A DNA stretch of 64,000 bases. Origin: Isoetes taiwanensis (Eukaryota; Streptophyta; Lycopodiopsida; Isoetales; Isoetaceae). The stretch is taken from NCBI GenBank assembly GCA_021234155.1, contig JAJEKV010000032.1, forward strand, positions 1,830,783-1,894,782, written 5' to 3'. The notes under the pieces are model-generated. The model saw only the letters and a list, made by a program, of their open reading frames with translations, was not told the origin of the DNA and searched no databases. The position numbers and the translations under genes were made by a program. Shown in pieces: positions 24,461-35,690 of this stretch. The stretch's first letter is position 1. Each line of letters starts with the position of its first letter.

Positions 24461-26700
24461 TTTCAACCATAAAATACTATTTTTTGTATCTCTATGGTTT
24501 GTAAGTATCATTCTATTATTGCAACCAATATCATCTATGGTTATCAAATGTTTCTCTCACAATTTCTTTTGATCTAGGTGTGCTCTTTTTTCCTCATGAA
24601 TAATAGAGGTAATCGCAATCGACGAGAATGAGCAAGACGAAGGTAAGTATATAGTTTTATTATGCTTTTACCCTCTACCAGTAGAGCTACATGGAGTTTT
24701 AATTTGTTGTGTAGAGGAAAGGGATTTAGTTTAGAGTAAAATAGAGGAGGACTCACGAGGTAGGGCAATCGTGGCCGGGATGTTCCTCTAAGACGCCAAC
24801 CTCCACTACACCAAATAGGTTTGGGTATTAAGATAGTTTTATAAAAATAATAAAATAAATGAATCGTTTTTGCATGATATTTGTGTTTCCGCAGCCTCCT
24901 CCGCCGCCTCCCCGCCTTCCTCGCAAACATGTTCCCGCCGAGAGACCAAATTGCAAAAGAGTGGTTTTGCCTTTCGACACCAACGCCTCCCGCCTCCGCC
25001 CTATCTCTAACGACATATGTTGATTATCGGGCCCCACACCCGCGGAGAATATTGGAGAATGCTAGACGAGATGGACTCCCGCTTCAGGCAAGAGACGGAA
25101 CAGATTTTCTAATGCAAAGAAACTTTGGGAGGAAGATTTCAACAGTAAATATATATCCACTACGCATCAAACATTTCTTTGGTTGCAAGATGTTAAAGAT
25201 GCTCATTCTCCTACGGCTTCCTGTGTCAAGAAGTAGTGGAGCAAATGACTACAACGCTCAAGATCGCGACGATCATCGCTGTGGTGGTTCGGATCCCAAG
25301 GAAATATGGCTTCCGCCCGACGGGAGAGGAAGGGATCCTGACGACGCTCCACGTGTCATCAAGAAGAGCGCTCCATTTCGCTTTGTTTTAGACACGTAAG
25401 TCTCATGGTGAATTGGGTCATTCCAATATAAGGCCCGGAATTATCATATTAATAATAATTTTTGATGTGAACATATTATTTAAGATATCAACCTTAAATA
25501 TTAGTACTTTTGTCATCTAAATTTGTTGTTTTGTTCATTCTCTTCACTTAGAACATATTGTAAAGTGCTCAAAAGGTTCTTAATCGATCGGATATGTATA
25601 TTGACTCAGACATAAACACGCTTATATACCCACCATTTATGCTTCGTGACTTCCTAAGAAGGATGATGAGGAAGTGTCTTTTATACTAATCGAGGACGCG
25701 GGTCACAAATAATATCTCCTGCTTATGGCCTCCTCATGGGTATAGGGAAAATCGGTGCTTATGACCAACGCGAAATAGAGAGCGTTAAAAATAAAATGAA
25801 GTTTGCAGTTTTAGATAAGAAAAAGCAAAGGACCGAAGGAAGCCTACCGATGATGGGCTAGCTTATACGTAAAAAGGAGGTACATGACCTACTATAGTCT
25901 TGTTTTTATTATTTTGATATTATGCTGATCTATCGATGTATGTCAAAGGCACAATGTGGTCAAGGAACCGAAGCGTGGCTTGGCGTAAAAAGAAGCGGGA
26001 GGCGATTGGCTTCAAAAGTCCCAAACCACTTAATCTCCACACAAGGAAGATATCATGGCTTTATTTTTTTTGTCATTCGCTCACTTTAACTTGTGATAAT
26101 GTTGTGTGCCTTGCAATCGTGATTGCATTCGAACGTGTGTTGATCCAAAAACATAGAGTTTCACCCACAAAGCAATCATTAAAAGTACGAAAGCTGCCCT
26201 TATCATTTGGGCCATTTGAAAGGGTTTCATTATAGATTCAGAAGATTTTATTAGTTCACATTAATTTTAATAAGAACTTTAAAATGTCACTAGCTAATAC
26301 TCAAGAAAGTATGTTTGTGAATATCTATACTGGTTTGCCCCAGTGTTAAAGTTAGTATAAGCAGGCCACTGCGGAGTCGCTTATCCGTATCAGCTATACG
26401 ATTTAGGGAACTCTCCCAATTCACAGAATGTGGTGCGCTTGTAGAAAAATTATTATAATTCTATGAACTACATTAACGCCATATTCTTTGGTTTTTATAG
26501 AAGCAAAGTATGCTTATGAATGAAGGGTCTAGGCATGACATGGGGGGCTCCCGGGCCAAGTGAGGGATCTCGAACGCCGGGCCGAGAGCTATCCACCCGC
26601 AACCGCGGCTACCGGGCGGCTCGAGGCGTTTCAATTCACGATTTGGATGACTACCCAATCGAACTGGAAAGAGAGAGTAAATGGCTAAAAGGACATTCTT
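24461..26700. other. Unassigned stretch
   Basis: No recognisable gene. A 172-codon open frame (24,881-25,399, +) is rich in Arg, Pro and Asp and has no domain I know; another of 99 codons lies at 25,936-26,235 (+). Composition changes along the segment (C/G-rich at 24.9-25.4 kb and 26.5-26.6 kb, A/T-rich elsewhere), which suggests several nested old insertions. Confidence 0.3.
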
Positions 26701-26711
26701 AACGAAGTCTT

Positions 26712-26855
26712 TGCGGATTATTTAAAAATATAAATACAATTCACTTTTGATTATTTAAAAATATAAATATAAAAATAATTTTTGGATTATTTAAAAATAA
26801 GTAATATAAAAATACTTTTGTGGATTATTTAAAAATATTTTTATATTTGTTTTTA
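26712..26855 (+). repeat. A/T-rich tandem repeat, four copies of 'gattatttaaaaata'
   Basis: The phrase 'gattatttaaaaata' occurs at about 26,715; 26,749; 26,785 and 26,822, each followed by a short A/T spacer and, in several copies, 'acttttg' or 'attttt'. The period is about 35 bp. It is a small minisatellite in non-coding DNA. Confidence 0.75.
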
Positions 26856-26889
26856 TATAACATTTTTTATTTTTTTTATTTTTTTCCTA

Positions 26890-27310
26890 CACGCCCAGAT
26901 GCGATTTATCCACGCATTTTTGCCACCGGCTTTCTATACGGATTGAATTTCCATCGCAGTATATTCCACGCGGTCACGCCGCATTTCGCGACCGCCCACA
27001 TCGCGTTTTACGACGGTATACCCCGACGCAGGCGGCGCCACGCAGTATAAGGCTTGACGCAGTCGCTCCATTTGTCACGCCCAGATGCGCGACGTGACAC
27101 ACGCGGCTTTACCAAGACGGGGATTTGTAGTGATGTTCCACGGTATATTCCACGTGGTTAAGTCCCATCGCGGTATATTTCACGCAGCCGCGCAAGGCGC
27201 GACGCTCAAGGGCTGACGTCAGGTTTCACGCCTCGGCTGGCGACGCCTCGCGCTGACCGCTAACGCTTTCAGATGCGACGCACGCCGCATGCGACAGAAC
27301 GAACGACGTC
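26890..27310. other. CG-rich segment with repeated 'gcggtatattccacgc' motif
   Basis: Against A/T-rich surroundings this block is dense in CG dinucleotides. The motif 'catcgcagtatattccacgc' (about 26,951), 'ccacggtatattccacgtgg' (27,138) and 'catcgcggtatatttcacgc' (27,167) occurs three times. 'gatgcgacgcacgccgcatg' at about 27,270 matches a motif at 20,138. This is probably a fragment of a dispersed element; no coding function is seen. Confidence 0.4.
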
Positions 27311-27559
27311 ATATGATGTCTGGCGACGCCTGGCCGACCGCCGCAGACGCCGCCATAAGCAGACGTGCCGCTATTGGCGCTTAAATGCCCTTTCTTTAAG
27401 CGGATGTGCATCCATCGCCGGCCACCCCTGTGCCCGGCCGCGGCTCGATTACGACTGCAGGCATACTCCATGCTCTGGACAAGCTCGAAAGCATGATCTA
27501 GAGGGACCATCAGAACGCCCCACACCTCGCAAGAGCGGTGATCGGGTCTAACCGACTCT

Positions 27560-29895
27560 CACCCGGCTCTAACACCGCTGAAAGATGCTTTGAAAGAAGC
27601 CAATCACGAGGCCCCAAGCGCCTACCACCTTCCCCGCAAATGTGACGGGCTTTGATAATGAGCATAGGAGATCAAACGGACTGACAGTCACCATCTCCAC
27701 TGCACCTTACATGCCATCAACACACCGGCCCTTTCAAGAACAAGAAAGCTAGATACCTTGGCAGAGCACCGCCATCAGACATGTCTTGGCTCGATTGGCA
27801 CCCTAGGACATTCTCGTGGAGAAAGATATTGGAGAAAAGCACAGAGCCCACAGGACCATCATTATCCTGAGCAATGGATACGTGATTTGCAACACCACGA
27901 TCCGCCGGGCGCCGTGCAACAAGGCTCACACATGATGGACTGCAATCGGCCATCACAGAGGGGATGTCATAATGGGCCTACAATGCCTAGCTAATGGGAA
28001 GGCAACTGTGACAGATGGCATGAGGATAGAACTTCCGGCGGGTCACGCCCAATGGTGCAAGAAGGCTACTCCCCGTAGTGGACCACTAGTAGAGTTGTGC
28101 CCATATACAAGGCATGTGACCCTCAATGCCCAGCCAACTATTGCACTATCATGGTCAGCTCTCTCCTTGCAAAATTGTTGACAAGATCCTGAGCAAATGC
28201 ACGATCAAGGGTAGAAGAGGTAGAGGTGCGTGGCTCCTCGACAGTGTGCTTCCTACTTGCATTCCACCATTGACCATATTTTCACTGCACACACTAATTG
28301 GAGGATATTAGGAATCAATTTACAAAACCCGTATCACGTTGTTTTGTGGAGTTTTGCAAGGCTTTGGACACAAGATCCCGATGTTATGAGACGATTGAGG
28401 CGCCTACCACCCCTTGACTTGTAGAACACAATATACAGGCTATATGAGGCATGTTCAGACTGTCTCACATCATCAGGACAAACAATCATCGTAGTATTGA
28501 GTACGCCTAGGTTGCCCTCTCTGGCCAATTTTGGCCTATACATTGATCACCGGAAGACTGCTTTCTTCGAAAGCACGGGGCCGCCCATCTCATGCACCAC
28601 ATAATCCTAAGAACTCATTTATGCCGACGATGTAGACCTCTCGCCTATACTTCGTGAGGTGATATGCAACATCACCGGATGCTCTTGACACTTTCCGCTT
28701 GGATCGACATGCAAGTTAACTTGGCGAAAACTAGGGGTGTCATGGTTTCACATCCTGGCCAACAAGGCTTTATTCATTTACCAGTGACAAGACATGGAGG
28801 TGGCTCCAACCTATAATTATTTGGGGATCGAAATTTCTACTTTCACACCCATTGGGATGCCGCCATCAGTTGTCATGGCAAAGTTGAAAGCATTATATGC
28901 AGAGCAATACCAAAGCGAGTTATATGTTCGATCCACCAACACACCCATTAGGACTTGGTCGAGCTTATTCTCCGTGACACGATGTAGAGGGGGTCCGTTG
29001 ATATCCATTACCATGTGGAATGACATGGGAGCGTATTAATGTAGCCTCTGGTGTATCGAGCCCTCAGGGTAAAATCACGCCCATACGTATCCTCGCCTTC
29101 AGATAGGTTTTTCACCCTTCAAAGGTTGCATTGGAATGCTACCATTTATTTCCGTAAGGTGGTCGCTATGATGCTACACACATTTGCCCAACTCGCTTTC
29201 GCCGTAGCAATGGAACCCAAATGCCCCAAAGCCCCACAAAGAACAAGCAAGCTCAGTTGGTTCCTTACATTGGGATGTACAGCATATAGACGATGCAAAC
29301 ACGACAAAGAAGAATCACAATGCACTAAAGTCGTACTACATGCTAGCTTCCCGGATAAGCTCCTCGAGATGTATGCTCCGACACACAGATGGCACACCAC
29401 GGCAGCTGAAGTCAATCCCACGCCTCAGAGGCCTCGCACCAAGATTTCATGCACTCCATTTGCCCATGAAGAAAATGCGCATTTATAGCTTCCATTCAGA
29501 CGTGCACATCTCGAAGCATGGGAAGATAGGTTTGTCAAGAAAGAAGCATTAGGGCTGGCTGAAGGGGGGTGAATGCTATCCCTTCAGATTCGGGCTTAGT
29601 GTTTGCCCATATCTCGTCATGGCATAGTTGGCGTACCGACCAGCCGCTGCATGAGTTATTCACTATGGCCTTTGTAGGCTTGTCGGGGCCTGCTACCTCC
29701 GTGAGGTTATGGATAACGAACTCGCCGTGTCTCCTCCTCGGTAGTAGTATCAATTGTCTTATACAACTATACAAAGGTACCAAAGATACTTATTATCGCT
29801 AAGTTTTTCCTCGAGAGTCTTTTGTTCGGGGTCCCATAGGCCAATTGGTCTCCGTGGACGATAAAAAATCTATTCTCTTCTATTTTATCTTTAGT
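27560..29895 (+). mobile_element. LINE (non-LTR retrotransposon), 5'-truncated, + strand
   Basis: A LINE copies itself through a reverse transcriptase (RT) that primes at a nicked target. With frame changes the RT blocks appear in family order: a fingers segment like PIYKACDP...NYCTIMVSSLLAKLL (28,100-28,182); a phrase near 28,250-28,300 matching the family's 'STIDHIF' block; FVEFCKALDT (about 28,343-28,372); FGLYID (28,529-28,546); the catalytic YADDVDL (28,620-28,640); QVNLAKTRGVMV (28,711-28,746); and YNYLGIEIS (28,812-28,838). The 3' end carries 'ggtcccataggccaattggt' near 29,827, then 'gataaaaaatctattctctt', which recurs in other LINE tails here. No endonuclease half is recognised upstream, so it is probably 5'-truncated. 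Several frameshifts make it inactive. The left boundary is approximate. Confidence 0.85.
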
Positions 29896-29899
29896 ACCA

Positions 29900-30331
29900 T
29901 AGATGTTTTTCGGAGGTTTTTAGAGGATTACATGGTCCAGTCCTCCAAGTTTATATTTAAGACACTTGATGAGCTTATCACTAGGGTTTTTCCTAAAATT
30001 CAAAAGTGTGGATTTATTTTTTTTAATCTCGATGCTAAGCCCTCGTCAAATACATAATCTAACATCTATTCTTTTTATTGTATTTTGAGGTCTAGGTTCA
30101 TATAACTAGATATTCTCTTTTTTTTGTTCACTTTGTTGGTGGCTTAAGGTGTGTGCAATTATCCACTCTCTTCAGACTAGGTGTAAGTATTACTTACTTC
30201 TGTGCTCAGATGAATGAAAACATTATCTCTCTTGAGTTTTTAGATGTATTCATCCAAGTATTACCTTCAGTCAAGTTTGAAGAATAATGCACATCTTGGT
30301 GTTCGACCTGTCATGCTTGTTGAAGGGCGAG
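29900..30331 (+). pseudogene. Possible 3' end of a copia-type element, with polypurine tract
   Basis: The stretch ends in 'gttgaagggcgag' (30,319-30,331) directly before 'tgttggaattattg'. That is the usual layout of a plant copia 3' end: polypurine tract, then an LTR starting TGTTGGAAT. The preceding sequence should be the end of pol, but I could not recognise RNase H motifs, so the coding part is either decayed or very short. Confidence 0.4.
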
Positions 30332-30480
30332 TGTTGGAATTATTGTCAAATATAATATGTGCTCTTTGAGCTATTATATACTATTCTTAGACAAAAATGA
30401 ATGATTGTCTGTCTTTTACATGTGTTTTTTAGCTCCAATTAATAGAGACGACAATGAGTTCTTTCGGCTAGTTTATGTGC
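30332..30480 (+). mobile_element. Possible left edge of a copia-type 3' LTR
   Basis: The sequence begins TGTTGGAATTATTG right after a polypurine tract, typical of the left edge of copia LTRs. The right edge (CA) cannot be fixed and no matching 5' LTR was found upstream in the window. Confidence 0.4.
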
Positions 30481-30503
30481 CTTTTCCCAATACATATACA
30501 TGA

Positions 30504-30613
30504 TTTCTATTTTCTTTTTGTTCAAGACGTAAATTTGTATTATATAGCTTTGGTATTATTTCTATTTTCTTTTTGTTCAAGACGTAAATTTGTATTATAT
30601 AGCTTTGGTATTA
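30504..30613 (+). repeat. Near-exact 55-bp direct tandem duplication
   Basis: The unit beginning 'tttctattttctttttgttc' and ending 'tatatagctttggtattat' occurs twice back to back (30,504-30,558 and 30,559-30,613) with no difference I can see. Its identity contrasts with the decayed sequence around it, so it is either recent or an assembly duplication. Confidence 0.9.
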
Positions 30614-31009
30614 TCTGGTTTGTCAATTTGTGTGTAGGAACTAGATGTTGTTTAAATAAGCCAAACATTGTTCATTCTTTTTACATCAAGTTCATGTTTG
30701 ATGGCCATTAGGTATGTCATCAAGCCCATAGAGAGTAGGATGACTTAAAGCATAAGACATGCAGACAAATAAGTCCAAAATGCTAATTGCCCTCTAATCA
30801 TGCTTAAGCAATATTACAAGGTAACCCTAGTCTCCCATGAAGAGATTGGAACACCTTGAAGCTTGTAAGCCCCCTCTGATGCCATCACTTATAGAGCATA
30901 ACTAGACGATCAAGCTTGATCAATGAGAAAATTAACACAACAACAAATTTTCACTCTTAAATTTACAAGAGAATAAATCCTTAGATTATAATATTATTTT
31001 TGATGCCCA

Positions 31010-31165
31010 TTGGAATAGAAAAAGCATCGTCAAATATAATAGAATAGAATTAAATTGAATTAATTTGAGTTAATGTCTATGGAGACCAAACGGCCTATGG
31101 GATCCAATATGATAGAAATTACACCGATTACTATTAGATTAAAAAATCCCTGCCACGAATAGTTT
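31010..31165 (-). mobile_element. LINE 3'-tail fragment, - strand
   Basis: On the - strand the phrase 'ggatcccataggccgtttgg' followed by 'tctccatagacattaac' and then an A/T-rich tail with 'ttctattctatt' matches the 3' end of the LINE at 29.8 kb. Inside it, 'attaaaaaatccc' and 'gagggaa' also match the region just inside the tail of the other - strand copies. Only about 150 bp remain, so this is a severely 5'-truncated insertion. Confidence 0.7.
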
Positions 31166-31239
31166 GCGAGGGAATAACATTAATAGTAATAAATGTACTA
31201 CAAAAAATTTTACACATTCAGCTTATATGATTAATCAAT

Positions 31240-31485
31240 CTGATACGTTCGATACGACACCTTAACTATCGTGTTCCCCAAGCAACTAGGCAAAAGCATC
31301 TTAAACATTGAGGTTTGAATCTCTATATGTGCAATTAGATGCCGTCTCCTCAAGATCTACTCGAATGGTTCCCACGGGCCCCTCCCCTCCTCAAAATGCC
31401 GGGAATTATGGGCTGAGGCAATTTACCAATTGGGATGCTCCTCCGAGACTTGAACTCGTAGATCGATTCTGATGCTCAATTGGTA
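31240..31485 (-). mobile_element. Relic of the TRIM family found at 32.8 kb
   Basis: The segment aligns with the TRIM at 32,772-33,179. Shared phrases include 'caagatctactcgaatggt', 'gcaatttaccaattgggatg', 'acttgaactcg' and, in place of the primer site, 'cgattctgatgctcaattgg'. A purine-rich stretch (- strand 'gaggaggggagggg') precedes the LTR part. Only one LTR-like arm is visible; the second is missing or too diverged. Confidence 0.65.
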
Positions 31486-32150
31486 CGCTCATAACCTATA
31501 TGTCCTGGCATCAATCGGACAAACTATCTAGATGTTTGCGAGTAGCGTTTCTATCCATTTATGTCGGGTAAGTGTCTCGAGAACGCGATACCAAGATCCA
31601 CCGAGCCATTGCCATGAGTCCTGCCATAATCTCTTCCATCATAACCATGCTCGCCCCCGAAACAAGACCATAGACCACACTATCCCATAGTGTCCAAGAC
31701 CAAGTCAAGACCATATTGTTCGAAGGTATCCGAGTCATACTTGCTTCCATACTCTGATACCTATTGTGTTGCAATCACAATTGCTATTTTTCAAAAGTAT
31801 ACATCTCATCACTTCGAGATGGCATGTGATCGACAATCATAAGTACAAAGATTATAACGGCATCAAGCAGAGGGTAAGGATATATCGTATTGCAGCACGC
31901 GATATCCACAACTTTTATGGATTTCATAGGATTATGAAACTTCCACATTGATGATGACCACAACAGATCCATCTTGAGAAGGAATGAAAATGGAATTTGA
32001 TGATCGTGATGATCCGTCTTTAGCTGGATGGATTGATACTGAGCAAGTACTGGAAAGGTCCACGGCCTAATGGCATGGAAATACGGCAACAGATGAACGT
32101 TATCCCAACGCTTCCGGGCTTTATATAAAGAAGGGCACAAGGATAATGAT
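31486..32150. other. Unassigned stretch
   Basis: No gene recognised. Short open frames of 61-123 codons exist on both strands (the longest at 31,784-32,155, -) without a known domain. This may be internal sequence of the LTR element that follows, or an older insertion. Confidence 0.3.
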
Positions 32151-32730
32151 AACATTTATGTATAAAGAACCAATGATATTTAACAAAAGGATTGAGGCAC
32201 TATCACTTGAAACGGACATAGCTCGAAAAAGGCCAAAGATAATATTCCATATGATAAGTCAAGTATTATAATTAAAAGCAAGGAGCTATTTTAATATAAA
32301 AGGCAAGTGCCTGCTAAAAAAAGCTAAAGTTGTGGAGAGATCTATAAATAGAAGCTAGACTTTAGTTGGACATATCTCCGCAACCAGAGCTCCGATTGAG
32401 GCAATTTTCACTTCAACGGCCAAAAACATGACAAGAGATTATAAATCACTATCACAACGACATCACAGATTTGCAATTTTTTTTTTTTTTTATGACTATT
32501 TGGAGTAGCGAGATTAGCTTGGAAGGCAAGTAAGCCAGAGCATGAGCTTTGTATTCGCCATAGCGCTCGTGTTTTGCCATAACCCAGTGGATCCGGTTGG
32601 GCAATTAATTGTATGCTCCAATCTATTTTGCTGGAATATAAACCCAAGTTGATCTTGTTCTTCAACTTGTTCATCTGTGGAATATTGTTTCAAGATCATA
32701 TAAGCATCCCAAATATTAAGAATCGTATCA
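32150..32730 (+). mobile_element. LTR of a retrotransposon (U3-R-U5), + strand
   Basis: A TATA-like 'atctataaatagaagc' at 32,339-32,354 could start the element's transcript. The segment ends '...aatcgtatca' at 32,730 (CA end) and is followed two bases later by a primer-binding site. An LTR thus runs up to 32,730; its left edge is not certain. A 16-T run lies near 32,475-32,490. Confidence 0.5.
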
Positions 32731-32732
32731 AT

Positions 32733-32748
32733 TGGTATCAAAGCCAAG
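32733..32748 (+). other. Primer-binding site, initiator-Met tRNA type
   Basis: TGGTATCAAAGCCAAG lies two bases after the LTR end. Plant copia-type elements usually carry TGGTATCAGAGCC here, complementary to the 3' end of initiator methionine tRNA; one base differs. No gag or pol frame follows, because other repeats begin within about 25 bp, so the internal region is lost or displaced. Confidence 0.65.
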
Positions 32749-32771
32749 CTTCAATTCTTCTTGGTAACATT

Positions 32772-33179
32772 GGTGTGTTTCATTTCCGCCTGGACAGCCC
32801 TAAACGAACTAGAAAGGCGGCCTTAGACGCTGAGGCTCGACCCTTATACGTGATAATTGTGTGGCCGCCTCCAAGATCTACTCAACGGTCCCCATGGGCC
32901 CCCAAACCATATCAATTCCTCCTCTCCTTGGAATGCTCACCCTCGAGTATATTAGACTTATATCATTCGCTTATGAGGCAATTTACCAATTGAGATGCTC
33001 CCATCTTGAACTCGAGACTTGGTTCTGATACCATTTGATACGACGCCTCAACTATCGTGCCCCAACCAACTGGGAAAAATCGCCTTAGACATTGAGGTTA
33101 GACTCTCTATATGTGATAACTAGGTGCCGCCACCCCAAGATCTACTCGAATGGTCCCCATGGATCCCCAAACCATATCA
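32772..33179 (-). mobile_element. TRIM (terminal-repeat retrotransposon in miniature), - strand
   Basis: About 400 bp with the full layout of an LTR element but no coding room. On the - strand: a 5' LTR (33,179-33,036, 144 bp, starting TGATATGGTTTGG and ending CGTCGTATCA); a two-base spacer; a primer site TGGTATCAGAACCAAG (33,033-33,018, initiator-Met type); about 85 bp of internal sequence; a polypurine tract ccaaggagaggaggaat (32,931-32,915); and a 3' LTR (32,914 to about 32,772) sharing 'tgatatggtttggg', 'agtagatcttg' and 'gtctaaggc' with the 5' LTR. The two LTRs are clearly diverged, so the insertion is old. No target-site duplication was seen. TRIMs move with enzymes supplied by full elements. 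Confidence 0.75.
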
Positions 33180-34985
33180 CAACCCCTACAATAGGGTCTG
33201 GATCTCCACCTATTTGATCAAGCTCTATATATATATAGTGGTCCCATCAGGAGTACTATAGAAAAAAATGATGTCCAAGTTGCTGGAATGGCCAGCTAGC
33301 TGCAATAAAAGATAGTCCCTTCTTCACCAAGGGCAATCCCTGGGGCAATCGAGAAAGTTGAAAAGCATATGGAACAACCCACGATGCTCCAACTTTAGAC
33401 ACTATGTAATCATATGTATTTAGGTCATTCATGCAAAAGGAAGTAATATTATCCCATACATATAGTGTCATAAGTTACACATAAGTACTTTAAAAACTAA
33501 TAGATATATAGAAAAAAAAAATGAATTATTCATTTGTGTAATTCAAGACACAGGAGTGTTAATGCCGCTTGTATAAAGGTATTACAGGTATATAATCTTA
33601 TGTGGCCAGAGGCCGAATGGCATTGAGATGGCAGCATTAACCTCTCTAAATCAGGAATGGAGAAGATTATCTCCAATCCTAGCCAACCATTCAAAGATCC
33701 AACCGCCAAATTTTCAACGGGTGATTATAGCGATAATCTGCAATGCATTATCAAGGTCATCTTTTGCCATCCCCTGTTCTTTGTTTTAATTCCTCTTGAT
33801 CCAGTGGCCATCAATGGTTGGACCCTGATAATCTTTGATACCCCGATATCTCAAAAAAAGAAATGCTTTTATAAGCATCGTCCTTGTTTATGCACATTAA
33901 CATCAAGTATGTTAGATAAGGATAAGATGGCACGAAGAACAAATTATTTAAAAAAAAAACGGTGGGCTTCATGTTGAAATGTTCATAAGCTCTATTCCTC
34001 ACTTTTTAATTTAATCAAGGTAAATTAATTTTGCAATTTGGCCACTTGCCCACTAGGCCACTTGTGTGATGACCAACCCCACCTTTGCACAAACAAATAC
34101 AACCTATGCACATGTGTTGAATGATTCTCTTCAGCAAGCAGATGGTTTACTTTTCCCTTTGCTTGTCATTGAACTTTGATATTTCTCTTCTATTTTGAAA
34201 GCTAGAAGCATGAAGAATGGAGAAAAGTTGGCAGTAGGCAGGAGCAATGGGCTTCACTATATTCAAATGCTTTAAGTGCATCACAACCCTTTACTTATTC
34301 CCACCAGCAAGGCAAATAGCTGAAAGCGCTTTGAGACACTATAACAACTTGATATAGTAGGCATCATTACATCCAGAAGAACAGCTGAGATATAATTAAG
34401 ATTTGTAAATACGTCCACGAGGGTTTCACATGGGTGAAAGGACCCGCCCGCCCTAGTGCAATGTTAGTATTTAGTATATACTCACACAAACATCATTGGA
34501 TGGGGTTGTTCTTGAGTGTCATCTTTTCCCAAGTTGCAGGGAGAGGCCACACCGTAGTGCTTGTGATATGAACTTTCATACAACCCTTGCAAGAAAGGTT
34601 ACAAAATTAGTACAAGTGGACAATTGATGCAATAAATTTATTTGATGCAAGTTGGAAAGAAACACACCAGCTCTAAAAATGCCGTGCAAGTTGACAATAA
34701 TGTAAGGGGCAAATGCATGCTTTTCTTATAGTTTCCCCAGAATAATTGTGATTTGCATATATTCTAAGGTACGTGACCCTAGCAATTATATCGCAAAAAA
34801 ACCCAACACCCAGTTGCCCACTAGATGAAAGAAGCACCATGTTTCAGAACTACTTGCCTCTCTTGGCAGTAAGAAGAAAAAAAGTGGGCATGATGTTGCC
34901 CATGAACTTGCAGGAAGAATCAAGTTGAGGATAGTTGGCAGTGAGGGTGAGGCAAGCTTTTGGAGGTAAAAACAATGTGGGATGA
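33180..34985. other. Intergenic stretch upstream of the receptor gene
   Basis: No gene recognised. Open frames are short (the longest is 106 codons, 33,657-33,977, +) with no domain. The sequence has the A/T-rich look of plant intergenic DNA, with poly-A and poly-T runs near 33,510 and 33,950. Its distal regulatory content cannot be read by eye. Confidence 0.35.
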
Positions 34986-34989
34986 AGGA

Positions 34990-35175
34990 TCATCTAGGCA
35001 GGAAAAGTCTGGCGTGGAATTTGATGCTGAGGTGAATAGTGAGGTGGGCAAGTTGTGGAAGAGTAGGTATGTGTGGATGAACGTTCACAGGCAACAAAGA
35101 TCTGGTGCGAATTTTGATGGCGGGCAGAACAGTGGTGATGGCCAAGTTGTGCAGGGGTAGGTCTGAGAGGCCCAC
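34990..35175 (+). repeat. Two-copy tandem repeat, about 94 bp, 5' of receptor gene
   Basis: Unit one contains 'tctggcgtggaatttgatg' and 'ggtgggcaagttgtggaaga' (about 35,006-35,065). Unit two contains 'tctggtgcgaattttgatgg' and 'tgatggccaagttgtgcagg' (about 35,100-35,160). The two are clearly related but diverged, and lie about 500 bp upstream of the receptor start codon. Confidence 0.65.
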
Positions 35176-35367
35176 CGAGGGGTGTAAATCTGGAAGGAAT
35201 GGCTTAGAAGGGGCAATATTTCAATTGTGGACCATCAACTTGACAATGAGGTTGGCCAATAGGGGAGAACATGACAACATGCAACATTAATGAACAATGA
35301 ACAATTGGGTGAAAAAGGAACACCCGAAATCAACCACCCAAAAAAGAGTCATGGCTATATTCAGGGC

Positions 35368-35425
35368 ATGCATGGTCATGGCAATGCCCATGCCATGGCC
35401 ATGGCCATGGCCATGGCCATGGCTC
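35368..35425 (+). repeat. (CCATGG)n hexanucleotide microsatellite
   Basis: A run of 'catggc/ccatgg' words covers about 55 bp, ending in four perfect copies. It is self-complementary and could fold on either strand. It lies about 270 bp upstream of the receptor start codon, followed by a T run at about 35,465-35,479. Confidence 0.85.
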
Positions 35426-35587
35426 CCCCATTCAATTCCGCTCTCCTCCACACAAACCTCGAGTTTTTTTTTTTTTTTAACGATCGATCGCCGGAACTGA
35501 CCCTTCAAATGTTGAATCCTTGCCCCAGATACGGCCTCTAGCCTGGGTTTCCGCTCCATTAATTCTTTCTCCTGGCGCATTTTTCAA

Positions 35588-35598
35588 TACGTCATGTG
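35588..35598 (+). promoter_or_regulatory. Candidate bZIP (TGACG/ACGT) site before the receptor gene
   Basis: TACGTCATGTG contains an ACGT core and, on the other strand, TGACGTA, the core bound by TGA/bZIP factors. It lies about 95 bp upstream of the chosen ATG and may fall in the promoter or the 5' leader. Such cores are common by chance, and no TATA box is obvious nearby. Confidence 0.25.
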
Positions 35599-35690
35599 AT
35601 TCCGGCGTTCTTGGACTCGTCTGCTGTACACAGCAAGCCCGCAATTTCTTTTCTTTCTCTTTCGGCACAAGCAGCTCGGTACCGGAGGAC

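Noticed and set aside
29146-29421. 91-codon - strand frame in the + strand LINE
   Set aside because: The RT motifs fix the + strand as coding; this is its shadow.
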